DNA of 64,000 nt from Candidula unifasciata (taxonomy: Eukaryota; Mollusca; Gastropoda; Stylommatophora; Geomitridae): positions 145,001-209,000 of the forward strand of contig CAJHNH020000550.1 of NCBI GenBank assembly GCA_905116865.2, written 5' to 3'. Under the pieces are notes generated by a model, which ran no database searches, had not been told where the DNA came from, and saw only the letters and a program-made list of their open reading frames with translations. Of the stretch, positions 21,755 to 33,238 are shown in pieces. Positions within the stretch are counted from its first letter, which is position 1. Every line of letters starts with the position of its first letter. Made by a program: the position numbers and the translations under genes.

Positions 21755-22805
21755 TCACACACTTACTGAACTGACAGGCATCATCACCAAACTGGAATAT
21801 CATCTGCTGATAAATTACTATTGGTTTTACCACGTCCGACTCGAGCTATTTATTAGTCCAAGCAGGTCAACGAGAATTTCCGTTTTTGTGAAACACTGGG
21901 AGGCGTGGTTTTACCCATTCAAGAGCGGATAAACGAACGCTGCTCTTTTTGTTTTTGTTTTTCATGCATGTCAAAAGTGGAGGCGGCCAGCTTTAAACGG
22001 TCCCTATGACGGCACTATATTCGTCTATAGAGTATTATCACTTGATTAACACTCTGACATCTTTAGCAAAAATATGGGCAGATTACAAGAAAATGGCATG
22101 GTTAATGTAAGTTTTATCGCAAAGTTAATTGTTCTTTTTTTTTCTTTCGTAAATTTGTATGGAAAAATTCTTCTTGTTCCTGGAAAATAATACTTTTCCA
22201 AAGTCTTACACATCCACCCTCCGCATCCCTCAAGACATTTACCAGCTAGGAGCGCGGTAACCTGAGGTTCTTGAAAACTGTCAGGGGGAGGGTGTTAACA
22301 ACTGTAAGCTGCTCCTGCCCCTACTCCCCCCCCCCCCCCCCCCACTGAAAAATGAATACCCTTTCCTGTTGCTCCCAGCAACCCTATTCACCCTGGAGTC
22401 ATATTTCTTGACGTAAGACAACCATAATTCTTTAATGTTTTGTTGAGTCCAGGGGAAGGTCAATTCGTCCATTGGCAATGCAATTAAATGATCTAAGATG
22501 GACAGCACGACAAACTGCAATGACACATTGCTTTAAGCCGGAAGGAAAGAGACCAAAAAAAAAAAAATTGCAGCGCCAAAACTATCGAGTCGCTAACACA
22601 AATGAGCAAAGAGCATTTGCCCGCGATGTCATGATGCCCTAGCTGTCACATTCTCCAACCATTTGCATATTTTTTTATTTAGGCGTCTCTGGTGCGTGCG
22701 GCTGTTAAACTTGCCTGGTCCCTTTATGTCTTTATTTTGGGTTTACTTTGAGTGTTTGTTCAATTGTTTAATGCCAAACTCATTTTATGAATGTTCTTTT
22801 GTTTA
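21755..22805. other. Unassigned stretch
   Basis: No gene recognised. C-run of about 16 at 22327-22343. Minus-strand frame 22281-22526 has no recognisable domain. Confidence 0.45.
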
Positions 22806-22807
22806 GT

Positions 22808-23095
22808 GCGCAGAGCCACCGCGGTGTAATCGCTAGGCGCTCGTCTGCGGATCGGAAGGTGGTGGGTTCAGGTCTTGATGGAATTGGACTATTTCCAAAA
22901 ATGATCTTGGCTCTGAGGTCGACCCAGCCTTAAATTGGTAACATGTAAGTCATGGAAAATAAAGGCAGCGGGTTTGGATGTTGACCACGTAACCCACCAA
23001 GTGCCCATTGATCTATAAAATGTAGGTCTAGCCCTACATGCCCGACACGCCAGAAGGCGGGAAAGGGGTCCTTTATTTACTTTACTTTATTTCAT
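22808..23095 (+). mobile_element. SINE family A, full-length copy
   Basis: The tRNA-like head is GAGCCACCGCGGTGTAATCG..CTAGGCGCTCG..GTGGGTTCAGGTC. It is followed by GGTCGACCCAGCCTTAAATTGG, AATAAAGGCAGCGGGTTTGG, GCCCATTGATCTATAAAATG, CGCCAGAAGGCGGG and a T-rich ATTTACTTTACTTTA tail. It is the best template for the family in this window. Confidence 0.9.
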
Positions 23096-23104
23096 TTTGT
23101 TGAG

Positions 23105-23250
23105 TATAAGTATCTTACGGCGTAATGCTGACCACATTACCCACAGAGTGCTGATGGTCTGTAAAAATATGGGACGCTCTGCCCATATGCCCGATGCGCC
23201 GAAAGGCGTGAAAAGGGATGTTTACTTTTTTTTTTCTTATAAGTATCTTA
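23105..23250 (+). mobile_element. SINE family A, 5'-truncated copy with perfect 13-bp target duplication
   Basis: The truncated body (23118-23237) begins in the middle of the element (CGGCGTAATGCTGACCAC) and ends in a T-rich tail. It is bounded by identical TATAAGTATCTTA 13-mers at 23105-23117 and 23238-23250. 5' truncation plus a target duplication is the signature of target-primed reverse transcription. Confidence 0.93.
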
Positions 23251-23252
23251 TA

Positions 23253-23572
23253 TGAGCCGCCGTGGTCTATCTACTTCTTTCTTTGAGTGCCGATCAATAC
23301 ACTTTCTGGTACTTGATTAATTCGCTGTGATCTAGCAGCTAGACGCTCGCCTGCTGATTGGAAGGTCATGGGTTCGGTTCCTAAAAATGACTTTGGCTCC
23401 CATTTCGACCCAGTTTTGAGTGGGTACCAGGTACAGTTCTGGGAAGTAAAGGCGGTCGGCTTGATGCTGACCGCATCACCTACCAAGTGCTGTCGATAAA
23501 ATATATGTCTAGGCCTTTATATACAATTCGCCTGACGGTGTTGAAAATGGTTCTTTATTTAACTTTACTTTA
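23253..23572 (+). mobile_element. SINE family A, full-length copy
   Basis: A head-like segment (GAGCCGCCGTGGTCTA) at 23253 is followed by a second head-like block (TTCGCTGTGATCTAGCAGCTAG, ATGGGTTCGGTTCC), then the body AAAGGCGGTCGGCTTGATGC and tail TTTATTTAACTTTACTTTA. The partial duplication of the head suggests two overlapping insertions. Confidence 0.8.
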
Positions 23573-23585
23573 AAAATCTGTTACT

Positions 23586-23750
23586 ACTTCGTGTTAGCGT
23601 TCACCGGATGTAAACTTCAGCGGTAAGCTTTGCAAGGTATCTGTTCTTTCACTCCTGGACTTTGGTCTTGGTCCATAAATTGATCTTTGTAACCTTTTTT
23701 ACAGATCTTTCTTATTTGTATTCAGACCGTTGGTTCCTCGCCTCTTATTT
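23586..23750 (-). mobile_element. SINE-like family C, truncated copy
   Basis: Reverse-complement landmarks: GCGTTCACCGGATGTAAAC near the tail side, CTCCTGGACTTTGGTC, and ATTTGTATTCAGACCGTTGG. Confidence 0.7.
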
Positions 23751-23774
23751 ATAGACACTTCCACTTAGACAGAA

Positions 23775-24285
23775 ACACCGCAGCTCGTTCAGCTACGACT
23801 GAGCTATGGCTAGACGCTTGCCTGCCAATCCGAACATCTGGGTCTGAATCCTTACTGGAGTGGATTTTTTATAACTGATGAAAGCTCCTAGGCCGACCAA
23901 GCTAAATTGATTATATGAAAATGTAAATGTGAACAGGTAAGAAAAAGACTCTTCCCACGCCTTCAGTCGTGTTAGGCATATAGGGCTAGACTTATATTTT
24001 TCTTAGATAATCTGCACTTGGTGGATGATGTGGTCAGCCTCGCGTCGGTCGCCTTTACTTCCTAGGACTTTAAACCTGGTACCTATTTGAGGTTGGGTCG
24101 ACCTGAGAGCCAAGGTCATTGCTAAAGAAATTCCGATGATTAGGAATGGTCCTCAGAGTTGAGAGCGGCTAGCTTTGTGTTGGCAAATAAAACCACCCTC
24201 TGAGTGTCAATTGGTCTATAATAAATTTGGGTTTAGCAACACTGTTTGTATATGACACGGGTGTGAAAAGGACCTTTTGCTTGTA
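23775..24285 (+). mobile_element. SINE family A interrupted by an inverted SINE family A
   Basis: A + strand head (CTGAGCTATGGCTAGACGCT, GGGTCTGAATCC) lies at about 23800-23940, and a + strand 3' half (GTGTCAATTGGTCTATAATA, CGGGTGTGAAAAGGACC) at about 24165-24275. Between them, 23943-24130 carries the same family in reverse (CTTCCCACGCCTTCAG, GGATGATGTGGTCAGCC, CGCCTTTACTTCC, GGTCGACCTGAGAGCCAAGG). It is a nested insertion of the family into itself. Confidence 0.72.
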
Positions 24286-24999
<714 letters not shown>

Positions 25000-25024
25000 C
25001 GCTCTTTCACCCTCCTTCCCGTTA

Positions 25025-25225
25025 TCTCGATTATTATGGCCTGGAGAGAATGAGACACTTGGGTTTAACCAGAGGGTCTGGCCGACTCACTACACTCAGT
25101 GTAAAGGCAAGACATATAACCAGATTGTGACCGGTACCAACAGTATTGGACCTCTGCGCTGGCTGCTGAAGATAAGAACGGAGCATGCATGGGAATGCCC
25201 CGAGTGCTATGACTCAACTCAACTC
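25025..25225 (+). pseudogene. RNase H-bearing LINE ORF, C-terminal relic
   Basis: The + frame contains 'YNQIVTGTNSIGPLRWLL' followed by 'EHAWECPECYDS'. A Cys-x-x-Cys pair sits next to the ORF end, as in the copies at 33235-33700 and 45890-46135. It is followed by three ACTCA units (25208-25222). The block downstream of the RNase H domain is present but the domain itself is not in this fragment. Confidence 0.65.
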
Positions 25226-25690
25226 AACTTCCGTTATCTCGGTATTTTCGTTTTCCACTCCGTATGACGTGCCAGAATCGTGTGATGAATTTAAAACTTA
25301 TGACATAAAATATACATACATGTAACAATTTTAAGATGTTTACTGCATCCACTGTCCACGATTCAATGAAAAAGCTAACGTTCTGTCATAAATGACCTTT
25401 CTTTTCATATCAAAGAGGTTGATCAAAAGACAGACATCATGTGAGTTAAATATGATAACTGCAGACATACGCTGATAACCCTTTTCATTTGACGCTGGTA
25501 AACTGATAATGTAGATGCAGCAGGCTGGTTCCCATAAAGCTGTACACGACTGCATGAAACAGTGAACACAGATCGGAAAACTAACGTGTTTACAATCGTC
25601 ATGAAATGTGAACAATGACATTATTACTCCTCAACATCTGTTGATGGATGCAGCACACGTAGATGCACACCAAGTGTGATAATGTCGATT
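25226..25690. other. Unassigned stretch
   Basis: No gene or family recognised. Confidence 0.45.
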
Positions 25691-25699
25691 GTAGATCAG

Positions 25700-26135
25700 T
25701 GAGGTAGAGCGTAGATATAGTTAGACAGCAATGTTTTATAACAAACTAGACTGAGCATTGTTTTGTAACAAGCTAGAGAAATTATTCTCTTGTAATTGGG
25801 TGGAAAGAGTAATGTCTTGTAACTGGGTAGATGGAACCATGATTTATTACAAGCTCTGAGCAGTAATAGCTTGCGTTAAAAAGCGAGACACAATAATTTC
25901 TTGTAACAAGCTAGACAAATTATTTTTTGTCTTGTAATTAGGTAGACAGAGTAATGTCTTGGAACTGGGTAGACAGAGTAAGGTCTCGTAACTGGGTAAC
26001 AAGCTTTGCGAAGTAAGTGGCTTGTAACAAGCGAGACACAATAATTTATGGTAATAAGCTAGACAGACATGTATTGTAACAAGACAAACTCATGACTTGT
26101 AACAAGCTATGCACTGTAAATTAGGATAAGAGGCT
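25700..26135. repeat. Irregular minisatellite built on TTGTAAC(AAGCTAGACA)
   Basis: Blocks TTGTAACAAGCTAGA, CTTGTAACTGGGTAGA and GACAGAGTAATGTCTTG alternate about 14 times at 25-45 bp spacing. Unit length is variable, so this is a degenerate tandem array. Confidence 0.75.
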
Positions 26136-26292
26136 AGATAGAGTGATGTTAAAATGTCAATTCATGGTGTAGAATTAATAGGTGAAAAGAAACTACTAAA
26201 GTCTTGTAAAAAAAAAAAAAGCTACACAGAAACAATGAGTTGAATGCAAAGGTGAGGGTTGTAAGAGAAAATCAAGTAAGCTTTGATAGGAT

Positions 26293-26529
26293 ATGGGCGT
26301 CTGTTGCTTAAGCATTGGGAACGCGCTTCGTAATGCCGGGGTTTCGGTTTCGATCCCAGCTGCGGACGATTTGTCTTTGGTTGGTTTGACAGTTGTACCG
26401 AGATTTGACCGCTCAGTAGCAATGGCAAACTACTGAAAGTAAAACGTGCCTTAAAAAAAAAACTCAAACAGTCAGAAAAAAAATGCTGGTGTTGTTTTTG
26501 CAACGTGCTGTAAAGGACACGCAACTAAC

Positions 26530-26565
<36 letters not shown>
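26293..26565 (+). mobile_element. SINE family B copy followed by (TA)n
   Basis: Head ATTGGGAACGCGCTTCGTAA, B box-like GGTTTCGATCCC, AGCAATGGCAAACTACTG, and 3' end GCTGTAAAGGACACGCAACTAAC. The element runs directly into a (TA)n tract at 26531-26563, so the microsatellite grew at its 3' end or target. Confidence 0.85.
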
Positions 26566-26566
<1 letters not shown>

Positions 26567-26644
26567 AGATTATTCTGAGAACCTTGCTCGGTTTTAGTTC
26601 TGAATGCATGCCTGCATTTGCAATCACTTCTAATGTTTATATAA

Positions 26645-26751
<107 letters not shown>

Positions 26752-27184
26752 TTGCAACAATTTTTTTATATATGTAAATATATTTTGAAGAGATGAGCAG
26801 TTTGCTTCGCACTATGACGGTCACGGATTCGACTTCCAACTTGATTCGAGAGTACTGCTGTCTTGTAGCTCCATATAGGTTGTCGTTGGAGCTACATAAT
26901 TCCTAATTTGAGACATTTTAGGTAGGCGGCCAGCCGTATGATGGAAAGAGACCAGCCACATCAGATAAAATCTACTATAATGAGGTCTATATTTCAGACC
27001 AGTAGTTTCCAGGAGCAGGAGAGGTTTAAGCAAGTAAACCCAGCTACCACTGTAGTTAAGAACCTCGGCTTTACTCTGTAAGCATTTTCAAACTTATTAT
27101 TCGAAGAACGACAACTTTATTGACTTGAAAAACCTGCGCAAAAAGTACCGTTCTCCTGCCAGTTGCTTATCGATCAAATTGTGC

Positions 27185-27375
27185 TAAGCCTATTTATTCA
27201 CCAACGAAACCATGTGTCAATTTTACGCCGACCGCCTTTACTTCTATACACATTTACTGGTACTCTTCTTATGTTGGGTCACCCTAGGAACCCAGTTTAA
27301 TTATATCAGTGCGAATCTAACTCGCAACCTTCGGGTCCTTGAATAAGCGTCTAGCCAACCGCATGAACCAGCATA
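27185..27375 (-). mobile_element. SINE family A, diverged copy
   Basis: Reverse landmarks: ACCGCCTTTACTTCTA, TGTTGGGTCACCCTAGGAACC, AATCTAACTCGCAACC (B box side) and AAGCGTCTAGCCAACCGC (head). Confidence 0.65.
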
Positions 27376-28018
27376 AAGCTCTATAAATGTGATGCAACCA
27401 GCGACTCTGGTAAACAGATTTTCGCTCACGCTATATGGACGTGCACAAGTCATATGCATCAAAGTGTATTAATATTAATGAACCTACGTGTGTGTATGTG
27501 TAATGAACAATATGTTAGGTGTGTTGTGCAGGATGCTAATCGACTTATCAGTTCATAAGCTGTGATATTCTTGGAATTAGTTAAACTTGTAAAGGGGCAA
27601 GCCAACAAGTAAAGTATTAAAGAAAATGGGAAAGCTGTAATTGTTTGTTTGTGCTTTCTAAATTTTCGGTGGCAGTCTAATTAAACTTGTTTCCTTCCTG
27701 GGTTCTGAGCCTTCATTTTGTGGAAGGAAGACAAATAAAGCCACTGCACCATAAGCGACAATTGAAGGCCTTGACTTCGCAACTGTTGTGTGAGCCCAAA
27801 TATAACCTTGAGGTTGAAGGGGTTTCTATGACTTGCGATTGGTGGATTATATCTGAATGGCGGCACTTTGTGTCACCAGATGTTAATCGCACAGTGTGCG
27901 GTCCTGGTGGGGTAAAGCATTACTCACTCACACAAGTGGAAACTTTTTTCTTACCAGTGCGCCTTTGATGCCGACGTCTTTTTTCTTCTTCTATTGTCAT
28001 AATGCTTACGAATTAAAT
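27376..28018. other. Unassigned stretch with a possible family D tail
   Basis: 27850-27945 (GGCGGCACTTTGTGTCACC, GGTCCTGGTGGGGTAAAGCA, then ACTCACTCACACA) resembles the 3' end of family D with a different terminal repeat. The rest is unassigned. Confidence 0.45.
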
Positions 28019-28019
28019 G

Positions 28020-28426
28020 GTAGCAGAGGGAGCTGCGTTGTAGCGAGGCATGATGTCCACCTCTAGTGCTAGAGGTTCCGGGTTCAATCCCCATAAGGGC
28101 TGAGATTTTTTTACGTGGACTTGGACTTCCAGTAATTTTCCATAGGTCTCCGTGTAGTGAGATCGAACCCCGTGTGCATTGTTGCACTTTAAAAACATCC
28201 TTCGGCAGTTCAAAATCGAAAAGAGTATCATAACGGCGCAAAATTTGGAGTAAACAATCTAAAAAAAGGATTTCAGGATCCTCGCTGGTGCTACAAACCT
28301 TGTGCACTGTGTTGAGCTTCTTCGGAATCAGACTTGAGTTAGAAGAAGAACGGAGCACTTATGGGTTACTACCAGTGTGCCATGATGTTGATCCGTTGTT
28401 CAAACCTCAAACCGCATAGTAGCAGA
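28020..28426 (+). mobile_element. SINE family E, full-length copy, about 390 bp
   Basis: tRNA-like head: TAGCGAGGCATGATGTCC, CTAGTGCTAGAGGTTCC, B box-like GGGTTCAATCCCC. It then has TTTTTTTACGTGGACTTGG, AGGATTTCAGGATCCTCG, GTTAGAAGAAGAACGGAGCA and GTGCCATGATGTTGATCCG. Flanking GTAGCAGA 8-mers at 28020-28027 and 28419-28426 form a plausible target duplication. A second copy is at 49775-50158. Confidence 0.82.
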
Positions 28427-28439
28427 AGAAGATTTAAAC

Positions 28440-28645
28440 GTAGTTTTCTGTCTTTGCTAGTTGCATAACATGTATTAATGTCATATTGTTTTCGATAGTG
28501 TCTCGTTTACTTCCTGTGTCCATGTCTTTCTTGACCGGTCTTTTTCCTTGTAGTCCGCTGTTCCTAAATAGCTCTGGCTGCTGGCTGAATTTTTTTTTTC
28601 TGAACAGATGACCAAACCATTTGATTCTTTGATCTGGGATTGACC
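28440..28645 (-). pseudogene. LINE 3' ORF relic
   Basis: The minus strand reads '..KRIKWFGHLFRKKK..' near 28620 followed by a basic segment ('GLQGKRPVKKDMDT' near 28530) and an ending near 28450. The Lys-Trp-Phe-Gly-His-Leu block is a strong RTE-type marker. Frames are broken by the T-run at 28590-28600. Confidence 0.6.
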
Positions 28646-28825
28646 CAGCTTCATAAAATGGGCACCAGCTAATTTTTATTTTTGGGAAGCAAATAAGAGA
28701 ATGAAATTAACAGGCTTATCTGACCTCATGTGTCATGTGTTTAAACGTTTAAAAGTACACAAGCGTCATTCCCCGACTGCAGTATCTGCCATGTGACCAC
28801 TCTAACCTTTAGTGAGCAATATTTT

Positions 28826-29066
28826 CTTCTTCACGTTCACCGGCTATAAACTCGGACGGAAAGTTAGGCTTTTCGTCCTTTTCTGGACTGAAGTCTTGTT
28901 CCAGAGTTTGAGCATTACGTGTTCATCCATTTTACAGACACGGTCTGTTTGCTTGTAGACTGTTGATTCATCGTCACTCGTGCAAGCTACACCTCTATTT
29001 CGAAGGAAACACCAGTAACTAATCCCTCTTACGACATCCTTGCAAGAGGAATAGCGTATCAAGTAT
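28826..29066 (-). mobile_element. SINE-like family C copy
   Basis: Reverse landmarks: TCTTCTTCACGTTCACCGGC on the tail side, GGACTGAAGTCTTGTTCC, GCTTGTAGACTGTTGATTC and TCTTACGACATCCTTG. Confidence 0.75.
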
Positions 29067-29069
29067 CCT

Positions 29070-29098
29070 CCTCCCCCCCCCCCACCCCCCCCCCCCTT
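29070..29098. repeat. C homopolymer, interrupted
   Basis: Two C-runs separated by a single A. Confidence 0.9.
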
Positions 29099-29285
29099 TG
29101 CAATGAGACCCCGGAATTCACACAGGAGGTGTTAAAATAAACGACCATTTTCCAAGCACTTGAGAAAGAATGACACAATATGCTAGACATATTTGTACTA
29201 ACCAATCCTCCCTCGAAAAGTGTTGGCCTTTATCCTTACTCGATTCTCTTGTGTCACAGGGGCAAAGAAAGTGACAGTTAGGAAC

Positions 29286-29508
29286 GTTAGGTTAGTTGCG
29301 TATCCTTTTCAGGACATTTTCAACCCTAACAGCCCCTGGCTGTTCGGTGGTTTTTCCGGTATTTTTCCAGTAGTTTGCATTTTTGGACGGTCGGCTTTCT
29401 TGATACCACAGTCGAAACCAACGCAAAGCGCATGGCCCGCAGCTGGGATCGAACCCGGCATCCCAGCATTACGAAGCGTTCGCACCGATTTAACCACAGA
29501 GCCGACAG
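29286..29508 (-). mobile_element. SINE family B copy, near full-length
   Basis: Reverse landmarks: GTTAGTTGCGTATCCTTTTCAGGAC (3' end), ACAGCCCCTGGCTG, TGATACCACAGTCGAAACC, GGGATCGAACCC (perfect B box complement), and CGATTTAACCACAGAGCCGA (head). Confidence 0.88.
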
Positions 29509-29509
29509 G

Positions 29510-30254
29510 TAGAAACGTTCTTCAAACAACAATGTTCTGACCATTGACGTGCAAACTGATACTGTTTCTGAATAAAATTATTAAACTGCTTCAAATTTCA
29601 AATGAAAGATCCTTGACATGATCGTCCTTAACTGCCATACAAATCTGTTTTCAGCAATGCCTATACCGACATGCTTGTAAGGGACGGGGCCCTATCTAAC
29701 CCTCCCCACCACACATGACACCCCGGAACCCACAAAGGAAGGTCGTATAATTCAAGAGGTCGAATAACTGTTTGCCAACTGGGCTACGGTTGCAAGCACT
29801 GTAACAATTTTTTCGTTGATCATTTATCAAGTATAATGATCCTGCCATGGCGGTGGTAATTGTTCTGGGCCCATCAAACAACAGATGCCAGCGACGCTAG
29901 CCTAGCTATGGAACAGAGTGTGCTCTCCTGTGAGTACATCAGTCCCTTGACAGTGGGTCCCAGTGTACAATTATTTCCCCTATTTAGAGTTATCTCCGCG
30001 TAGCTCCTGTCGCGGTTAAGAAAGTCGGTCACAATCGTGTGTTTTACATCTGTTTTTTTTTTTTTAGTGAAACCTAATTACCACGAATTCCAAAGGACTG
30101 AAAAGTCAGTAATTTGTCTTTAAAATGCGTGCTAATCGACTACTAATGCACTGTAATAATACACGTACATCCCTCTCGAATCGAATTTTTTTGTTCATGT
30201 TCAAAGTGTTCACCACGCGAGAAGGGCACACAGACGAGGATTTACTGTAATACT
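29510..30254. other. Unassigned stretch
   Basis: No gene recognised. T-run at 30053-30064. Confidence 0.45.
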
Positions 30255-30523
30255 AATAATAATAAAAATAGTTACTTCTTAAGCTTCCCGTCCTTTTAAG
30301 GAGGACATTTTTCGTTATTTGAGCCCTACTCTGGCTCTTGTCAGGGGCCGCAATATAGCCTGGCCATAAATATGGCCTAAAGGCTGAATGCGGTTTCTGG
30401 GACCTCTCCACGTTGATCCTCACCCACATGGTGGCACATTGTGTCATCGAGTGTTTATCGCTTGTGTGATGTCCTGGTGGGGTAGAAAGTCAGTCAGTCA
30501 GTCATCATAAAAATAATAATAAA
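30255..30523 (+). mobile_element. Retroposon family D copy
   Basis: Body: GAGCCCTACTCTGGCTCTTG, GGCCATAAATATGGCC, CCTCTCCACGTTGATCC, GGTGGGGTAGAAAGTCAGTC. The tail is CAGTCAGTCAGTCA. Flanks share AATAATAATAAA at 30255-30266 and 30512-30523. That fits a target duplication, but the sequence is low-complexity so this one is weaker than the others. Confidence 0.82.
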
Positions 30524-30524
30524 T

Positions 30525-31585
30525 CCCATGTACCGTGTTTGATTGTTTAAAAAAAAAAACAGGGTTAAAAAAACTGGGTCTTTTTATGTTTACACCAAGT
30601 AGCCTGCTGTCCAGTGTTACTAAACATTTGGGTTATTTAACATAAATAATGATAACAATAAGAACAAAAACAAAAACAATGACAAGAACATTAAAACCTA
30701 AATCGTTTTTTGAAATGTGATGAATGCAGACAGCAGCCTCACTGAAAGAAATGTACGGATATCAAGGACATGAAACATTAGGGACCAGGGGTGGAAGTCA
30801 CCTTGGTGCCCTATAGTGTTATTAAATAAATACGTTAAACATTTTGCCGAGGAGGGGGGGGGGGGTCAAGATGCACAAGTCCAAAAGTTTCGGCGCCCCT
30901 GCTTCATGCGTCGTTTTTTTCTCATAATAATGGCCAGAAAAGGTGTATGTTCCAAAGTTCCCACTCTAGATAGTCTCTTGAGTCAACAGAGCCGTGTGTG
31001 ATCCGTCATTGTCATGAAGGAGCAGTACTCCTCTGGGCAGCCGGCCTAGACGTTTTCTTCGAACTGCATTATGAGGCTTCAATATAACTTTACAGTATGA
31101 AAAAGATTCACACTGCCACCTTTTTTTTTTAATTGGTTAAAAGCAATCCTTGGCAATCCAAAAATACTGACAGAATAACCTTCTCTGCTGATGGCGTGAC
31201 CTTTAATTTTTGAACACAAGGCGAAGAAGGATGTTTCCATTATTCGGGCTGGTAGTGATGCCCACATGATGGAATTTTTTAATTTTTTTATCCAGCTATG
31301 CACTGTTTTTCGGGATAAACATTTGTTTGCATAAAAAAAAAAAAATGCTTTTTCTTATGAATGTCCTTTGCAGGCAGTCTTTCTGCAGCCCCCACCCTCT
31401 CTTTCTCAACAAAAAAGTACAGCCGCCAGTTGGTTTCTGGATGCGAATGCGCATGAAATACCTAATGCCACCTTTCAAACAGAGACATACAATTCGATGT
31501 TGCTGTCACATAATGACGCCTTTAGAAACTACCAGCTAAATTTTCCCGCCATTCCATAAGCATTTGAAATTTACTTGTTGACTTC
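30525..31585. other. Unassigned stretch
   Basis: No gene recognised. It contains G-run 30854-30864 and A/T runs at 30549-30559 and 31333-31345. Confidence 0.45.
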
Positions 31586-31587
31586 CC

Positions 31588-31785
31588 CTCCCCCCTCAAA
31601 AAATGACCTTGGCTCCAAGGTTGACCCAGCCTTGAGTGGGTGGCAGGTTTAGTCCTGTGAAGTAAAGGCAGCCGGTGTGATGCTGACCACATCACGCATC
31701 CTTTGCCGATTGATCTATAAAATTTAGGCCTAGCCTTCAATGCCCAATACGCCAGAAGATGAGGACAAGAGTCCTTGACTTTTTC
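31588..31785 (+). mobile_element. SINE family A, 5'-truncated copy
   Basis: Landmarks: CTCCAAGGTTGACCCAGCC, AAAGGCAGCCGGTGTGATGC, GCCGATTGATCTATAAAATT, CGCCAGAAGATGAGG. Confidence 0.82.
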
Positions 31786-32635
31786 TATGTGTAAATCCTT
31801 TTGGGATTGAAAAAAGTTTAATTATTACAAGCACTGGGATAACAGTATGCATTCAATGATATGGCTGACTATTATATCTTCGTGTCCCTCACAGTAGAAA
31901 CAGTTACAGTCACCATTATACTGTTATTTGTTACAAAGGACTCGCAGTCTATTTCTTAAATTCGTTCTCTTTTGTCTTGACGATATCGTGTTTGGAATCC
32001 AGTTCTTCGCCTTTCGCTTCTCGTTAACATTACCATTGTGGTTTCTCTTAGACGTCACCGTTTCTTCAATCCATTTGTTTCCTATTATAGTGAATGTTTT
32101 GTGATTATCTGTTCACTTTTTTTCTGGATATATCTAGCCACTATACGCCCTATACACAAATTGCGTTAGAATGGTCCGTTACTTTGCTGTACCTATTGAA
32201 AGAAGGGTTTTATGCATTGCGATCTTCAGCAACTTTCGTATGTGGCATCTGTCCCTGGATTAGATAAATACAACAGAGACCAGGCTCCATCTTTAAATGC
32301 TGCCACGTTTTCCATTACTTCACCTGTAATGTCGTCAGTGTCTGCATTTGGTATGTGACCAATACCTGTTGCAATATTCATGGACTAGTAGAAGCTTGGC
32401 CTTATTATTCTCTGCTTCAGTCATATAATGTTCCCCAGTACAATTCTTTCAAAGACTTTTGAAATGTTTTATATTCTATTGGCTATGACCTTTCGATCTG
32501 TTTTTATTTTTCCCAAATACCATACACGATGCGATGCTTGTTCAGTTTTTATAATTACATAACGTTTTGAGAATTCCTAGTCTCTCTAAGACTTAGCGGT
32601 TCAATGCAGTCGTTATCACAATTTCTTTTGGGGGT
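31786..32635. other. Unassigned stretch
   Basis: No supported gene. Minus-strand text around 32240-32350 is faintly LINE-like ('DDITGEVM') but too decayed to claim. Confidence 0.35.
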
Positions 32636-32666
32636 GGGGGGATGGGGGGTGGGGGGGGGGGGGGGC
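32630..32666. repeat. G-rich homopolymer tract
   Basis: GGGTGGGGGGATGGGGGGTGGG followed by about 15 G. Confidence 0.9.
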
Positions 32667-32944
32667 TAACAAGATAAAATTTACCAGAATATTGAAGAGT
32701 GGCTTACCGTGCTGATAGAAAGCTGAGCTCTGATTCAGTACCGGGGTTAGAATCCTCAGTAAGTTTATATAATTTTTGTCTTTGTCGTGGGCATTACAGA
32801 AAAATATAGACTGTACTGCGCACAACGACTTCCATAGCCATACAGCCCTAAATCCTCAGGCTTAAGAACCCTCATCTTCTCCTCATCACCACTCTGAAAA
32901 GGTTTAATTAAGGCAGTGGCTGAGTTGAGCTGATACAATAACCA

Positions 32945-33238
32945 ACATTCCCGTGTGGGTTTCGGGGCCCTATTATAGGGAAAACAAGAATAGACCCACT
33001 GCATACCCAAAAGCATGTCGTAAGAGTCCACTAATTGGGAGCTTCCTTCGAATTCGGAGTGAATCTGTCTGAGAGTCTGTATACAAATGAGTCAGATTTG
33101 TAAAATTGATACACACGCAAGACTCAGGTCCTAGAACAGGACTGCAGCCCAGAAGTGGACGAACAACCAGAACTGTCCGTTGGATTTTACAGCTGGTGAA
33201 CGCGAAGAAGAAGAACAACAACAACAACAACAAACTTC
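32945..33238 (+). mobile_element. SINE-like family C copy with mixed GAA/CAA tail
   Basis: Starts at about TGTGGGTTTCGGGGCCC and includes CATGTCGTAAGAGTCC and ACCAGAACTGTCCG. It ends in GAAGAAGAAGAACAACAACAA. It meets a minus-strand LINE relic tail to tail at about 33236. Confidence 0.82.

Noticed and set aside
22808..22875. Functional tRNA gene at the SINE A head
   Set aside because: A- and B-box-like blocks exist but the cloverleaf is not complete and the sequence continues into the SINE body, as in the other copies.
29440..29508. Functional tRNA gene at the SINE B head (B box GGGTTCGATCCC)
   Set aside because: The same head recurs in six dispersed copies, each followed by the same non-tRNA body; it is a SINE promoter.
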